Source of the DNA: Mucilaginibacter sp.
GTDB taxonomy: Bacteria; Bacteroidota; Bacteroidia; Sphingobacteriales; Sphingobacteriaceae
Length of the DNA: 64,000 nucleotides
Reading direction: 5' to 3'
Assembly (NCBI RefSeq): GCF_028288185.1
Contig: NZ_JAQBOF010000037.1
Coordinates: forward strand, 62,001 to 126,000
The notes under the pieces were generated by a model. That model saw only the letters and a program-made list of their open reading frames with translations, searched no databases and was not told the origin of the DNA. This document shows, one piece after another, positions 61,599 through 64,000 of the stretch (position 1 is the first letter of the stretch; each line of letters opens with the position of its first letter). Both the position numbers and the translations under genes were made by a program.

Positions 61599-62019
61599 CG
61601 TCATAACAAGCGCAGCGTGGTGATCTCTACACGACAGGTAGACACTATTCAGTTATTGAATCGTATAGGTCTGTCCAACCAGGATTTAATTCGCTTATCA
61701 AATTATTCTTGTACGTCCGGCTTCTGTCTTTCAGAGATTTCTCAGCAGCGATCGCTTCCTCAATATGTGGATAGAAATAATAATATACTAACTTATCACA
61801 ATTATATCTGGCAGTAAAACTTTTGGGATAAACTTTGTTTTTGTGCTCCCATATTCTTCCGACTATATCAGACGAAACACCGATATATAAAACAGTATGC
61901 ATCTTGTTAGTCACGATATAAACACAGCCACCTCGTTTGAAAACCATACTGCAAAATAAGAAAACATTTGTTACCTGGCGTGTAGAGATCGCCACACTCG
62001 TACCTCGTTCGCGATGACG
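61599..62019. mobile_element. GIY-YIG cassette bounded by imperfect inverted repeats (candidate mobile unit)
   Basis: Left end 61599-61640 and right end 61972-62019 are inverted repeats of 42 and 48 bases, with GATCTCTACACG-x-CAGGTA conserved exactly, CGTCAT at the outer ends, and a 6-base indel between. The only gene inside is a GIY-YIG nuclease homologue whose reading frame runs into one repeat. Size is 421 bases. No transposase-like gene or target duplication is visible. Such GIY-YIG/inverted-repeat units are known in Bacteroidota genomes as repeats; whether this one moves is an inference. Confidence 0.6.
61645..61947 (-). CDS. GIY-YIG nuclease-family protein
   Basis: About 100 residues from the ATG at 61947 (MVFKRGGCVYIVTNKMHTVLYIGV); an upstream frame to 61995 arises from repeat DNA. 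The nuclease motif is GGCVYIVTNK...LYIGVSS (GIY-YIG variant), followed by the conserved Arg in VGRIWEHKNKVYPKSFTARYN, and the family's C-terminal EEAIAAEKSLKDRSRTYKNNLI with Glu. It belongs to the small YhbQ/endonuclease-like GIY-YIG group found in Bacteroidota repeats. The cellular role is unknown; it lies inside an inverted-repeat cassette. Confidence 0.9.
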   Translation of the reverse strand: MVFKRGGCVYIVTNKMHTVLYIGVSSDIVGRIWEHKNKVYPKSFTARYNCDKLVYYYFYPHIEEAIAAEKSLKDRSRTYKNNLISELNPGWTDLYDSITE

Positions 62020-62094
62020 CGCGGGGAAATTATTGAAATTAATTATTTAAATTTTGTAGCGGGCGTAGCAGGTGTAGCGCTACACTATAAAATG

Positions 62095-62172
62095 CTAAGA
62101 CACCGTCAACTCACCCCTTAGATCAACCGCTACCAAACGTTTTACTTCTTTAGGGTCATACTTGGCTATCAT
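62095..62172 (-). pseudogene. Relic of a type I asparaginase 3' end
   Basis: On the minus strand this encodes IAKYDPKEVKRLVAVDLRG, then ELTVS and a stop, closely matching the last residues (FDDPKEVKRLLEVDLRGELTVS) of the intact ansA 490 bases downstream. The rest of the gene is missing. It is a leftover of a duplicated or alternative asparaginase copy. Confidence 0.85.
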
Positions 62173-62179
62173 TACAAAT

Positions 62180-62581
62180 TAAGGCAACATCGCTCAATAG
62201 AATGGTGGCGCTGGTTTGTCACCACATTTTGAGTTAAGTTTTTTAACCGGCGGAATGGCTGCAGTTAACGCACCAATGAGTATGCATAAAAAGTTGTAAA
62301 AAGTGGTGGATTTTGGTAGCTATACGGCAACTAAACATGCATAAATGGTGGCTGCAGGTGCATATATGGCAACTATCGGTGATTTTTTGTAAAATGCTAT
62401 TAATCAGAAATCTACCAACAAAAAATTGAAAAAAAATTAATTATTTCGCCAAAAAAATTTTGAAAAACCGGGATAAAAAACGGGTTATTATTTTCTGCAA
62501 TTCCGGCATCTCCAATCCACTAATTTAGAACTTCTTCCACCTTAGTGCGATTATAAGCAATGTAGAGTATGCCCCTTAAAT
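62180..62581. other. AT-rich intergenic stretch with no gene
   Basis: About 400 bases between the asparaginase relic and ansA. Mostly low-complexity A/T runs, and no convincing ORF on either strand. GTGG/CCAC repeats occur around 62203-62224. I see no RNA gene signature. Confidence 0.5.
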
Positions 62582-63601
62582 TTACGACACTGTCAACTCA
62601 CCCCTTAAATCAACCTCTAACAAGCGTTTCACTTCTTTAGGGTCATCAAACTGGCCCAATAGGTACATCATTTTAGTTACGGCTGCCTCAAAGGTCATGT
62701 CATAACCGTTGGCGACACCAATTTCTTTTAGATGCTTGCTGGTTTCGTAACGGCCAAGCTCCACGGTACCTACTTTACATTGGGATATGTCAAGGATCAC
62801 TTTGCCGCTGTCTATGGCACCTTTAAGCAGGTCTATAAACCACTGGTCGGTTGTGGTATTGCCGGCACCGAAGGTTTCCATTACAATGCCGCGTACATCG
62901 GCACTTAAAATGGCCTCTACAACTTTAGGGCTAATGCCGGGGTATAGTTTTAGTACCGCCACCTCGTTAACCAGGTTTTTATGCTTGATCAGCGGTGCAT
63001 CGACAGGTTGTCTAATATCATTAACACTAAAGCGCAGGTGTACGCCAGACTCGGCAAGTATTGGGTAGTTTGGCGACCGGAATGCTTCGAACTTTGATGA
63101 ATTATATTTAAATGAGCGGTTACCCCTAAACAGTTTATAATCAAAATAGATACAAACCTCAGGTACCCGTGCACGATCGTTCTTTTTTGCATTGGCTATT
63201 TCAATAGCCGTCATCAGATTTTCCTTCGCATCCGTACGGATAGCGCTGATAGGCAATTGCGACCCGGTAAAAATTACGGGCTTAGCCAAATTCTCCAGCA
63301 TAAAACTTAACGCCGATGCGGTATAGGCCATAGTATCAGATCCGTGAAGAATTACAAACCCATCAACATCATCATAATTGCTTTCAATTAAACCGGCAAG
63401 CTCGCTCCATATCTCGGGGTTCATGTTTGATGAGTCAATGATCTCCTCGAACGAATGCACCTTAATTTTACAATTAAGTTTCTCCAGTTCAGGCACGTTA
63501 TCCATTATCTGTTCAAAGTTAATGGGTTTAAGCACCTTGGTTACAGGATCGGTCATCATACCTATTGTACCACCGGTATAGATGATGAGTATCTGGCTCA
63601 T
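62582..63601 (-). CDS. ansA: Type I L-asparaginase
   Basis: 339 residues, cytoplasmic type I (no signal peptide). It hydrolyses L-asparagine to aspartate and ammonia. Motifs: YTGGTIGMM with the catalytic Thr9, HGSDTMAYTAS with Asp89 and Thr90, IFTGSQLPISAIRTDAKENL with Lys. Length is typical. It lies 33 bases after the tatD gene on the same strand, so it may be cotranscribed with it. A second 3'-end relic of this gene family lies at 62095-62172. Confidence 0.96.
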   Translation of the reverse strand: MSQILIIYTGGTIGMMTDPVTKVLKPINFEQIMDNVPELEKLNCKIKVHSFEEIIDSSNMNPEIWSELAGLIESNYDDVDGFVILHGSDTMAYTASALSFMLENLAKPVIFTGSQLPISAIRTDAKENLMTAIEIANAKKNDRARVPEVCIYFDYKLFRGNRSFKYNSSKFEAFRSPNYPILAESGVHLRFSVNDIRQPVDAPLIKHKNLVNEVAVLKLYPGISPKVVEAILSADVRGIVMETFGAGNTTTDQWFIDLLKGAIDSGKVILDISQCKVGTVELGRYETSKHLKEIGVANGYDMTFEAAVTKMMYLLGQFDDPKEVKRLLEVDLRGELTVS

Positions 63602-63634
63602 TAAGTCGGGATTATGCGTAATTAAATATCATCC

Positions 63635-64000
63635 TCACACACCAAAAATTTGCTTGGAATTGGCGGTTGTTATATTGGCTACTGTTTGTATATCCGTTTG
63701 ATATATCTCCGCTACTTTTTGAGCAACATAGATCAAATAAGAACTTTCATTGGGTTTCCCCCTGTGTGGAACGGGCGAAAGATACGGAGAATCTGTTTCT
63801 AAAACGATATGGCTTAAATCAAATTGAGGTAATATTTTATCCAGCCCGCCATTTTTATAGGTAACAACGCCGCCTATCCCCAGGTAAAAACCAAGATCAA
63901 TAGCCTGTTGGCCCTGCTTTGCATTACCGGTAAAGCAATGGAAAATACCATGCAAGTCATCATCTTTTTCCTGCTCCAGCACCTCAAATACTTCATCAAA
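63635..64000 (-). CDS. TatD-family hydrolase, partial (C-terminal part)
   Basis: The frame is open to the window's right edge (sequence there reads FDEVFEVLEQEKDDDLHG), so the N-terminal part is missing. The C-terminal part has the metal-binding segment GIFHCFTGNAKQGQQAIDLGFYLGIGG and the signature ETDSPYLSPVPHRGKPNESSY (Asp as metal ligand, PHRGKPN box). TatD proteins are metal-dependent DNases or hydrolases. It precedes ansA by 33 bases on the same strand. Confidence 0.9.
   Translation of the reverse strand, partial: FDEVFEVLEQEKDDDLHGIFHCFTGNAKQGQQAIDLGFYLGIGGVVTYKNGGLDKILPQFDLSHIVLETDSPYLSPVPHRGKPNESSYLIYVAQKVAEIYQTDIQTVANITTANSKQIFGV

Noticed and set aside
61617-61817. ORF on the plus strand beginning MVISTRQVDTIQ
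   Set aside because: Its N-terminus is encoded by the left inverted repeat and the remainder is antisense to the GIY-YIG gene.

Overview
The window reads as a chromosomal segment of a Bacteroidota bacterium of the Sphingobacteriaceae type (Mucilaginibacter/Pedobacter-like). Support comes from TTG-N19/20-TAnnTTTG promoters (efp, gcvP), a short Bacteroidota-style primary-type sigma factor, a type B T9SS sorting domain, 7TMR-DISM and DUF4199 proteins, and many secreted glycan-degrading enzymes. No rRNA, tRNA or CRISPR array was seen.

Layout. 1-4270: a G+C-richer block of stress-type genes (DUF892, DUF4142, DUF3891, CinA/PncC-like, YghA-like SDR, DUF72) that looks transferred. 4300-10700: efp; a two-gene membrane module (4979-7814) whose residue spacing and topology resemble PmoC and PmoB of copper membrane monooxygenases, the most striking candidate here; then paired SRPBCC proteins divergent from a GlxA-type regulator. 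10700-36000: secreted carbohydrate metabolism without a SusC/SusD pair: DUF1080, DUF6807, Gfo/Idh/MocA oxidoreductase, sulfatase, GH127, GH51 with a frameshifted AraC regulator, sorbosone-dehydrogenase-like propeller, SGNH hydrolase, GH144 and an unassigned large secreted protein, with a second RpoD-like sigma factor among them.

36000-43000: small hypotheticals, a PKD/T9SS adhesin-like protein, a YncE-like propeller, and an AhpC-AhpD pair under an OxyR-like box. 43000-50350: a five-gene minus-strand cluster encoding an acyltransferase/autoinducer-synthase-like protein, a ThiF-nitroreductase fusion, a 7TMR-DISM histidine kinase, a receiver-kinase hybrid and a receiver. This could be a signal production and sensing unit. 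50700-53700: a pepsin-like lipoprotein, a Crp/Fnr regulator with an AhpD-like protein, and a receiver ending at a 60-bp perfect palindrome. 53700-64000: a Gly-rich outer-membrane barrel, pdxJ, gcvP, then a repeat-rich stretch (a 306-bp nested palindromic element, a GIY-YIG cassette with inverted repeats, a relic of an asparaginase 3' end), ansA and a partial tatD.

All family calls come from reading motifs in the translated sequence; no database search was run.
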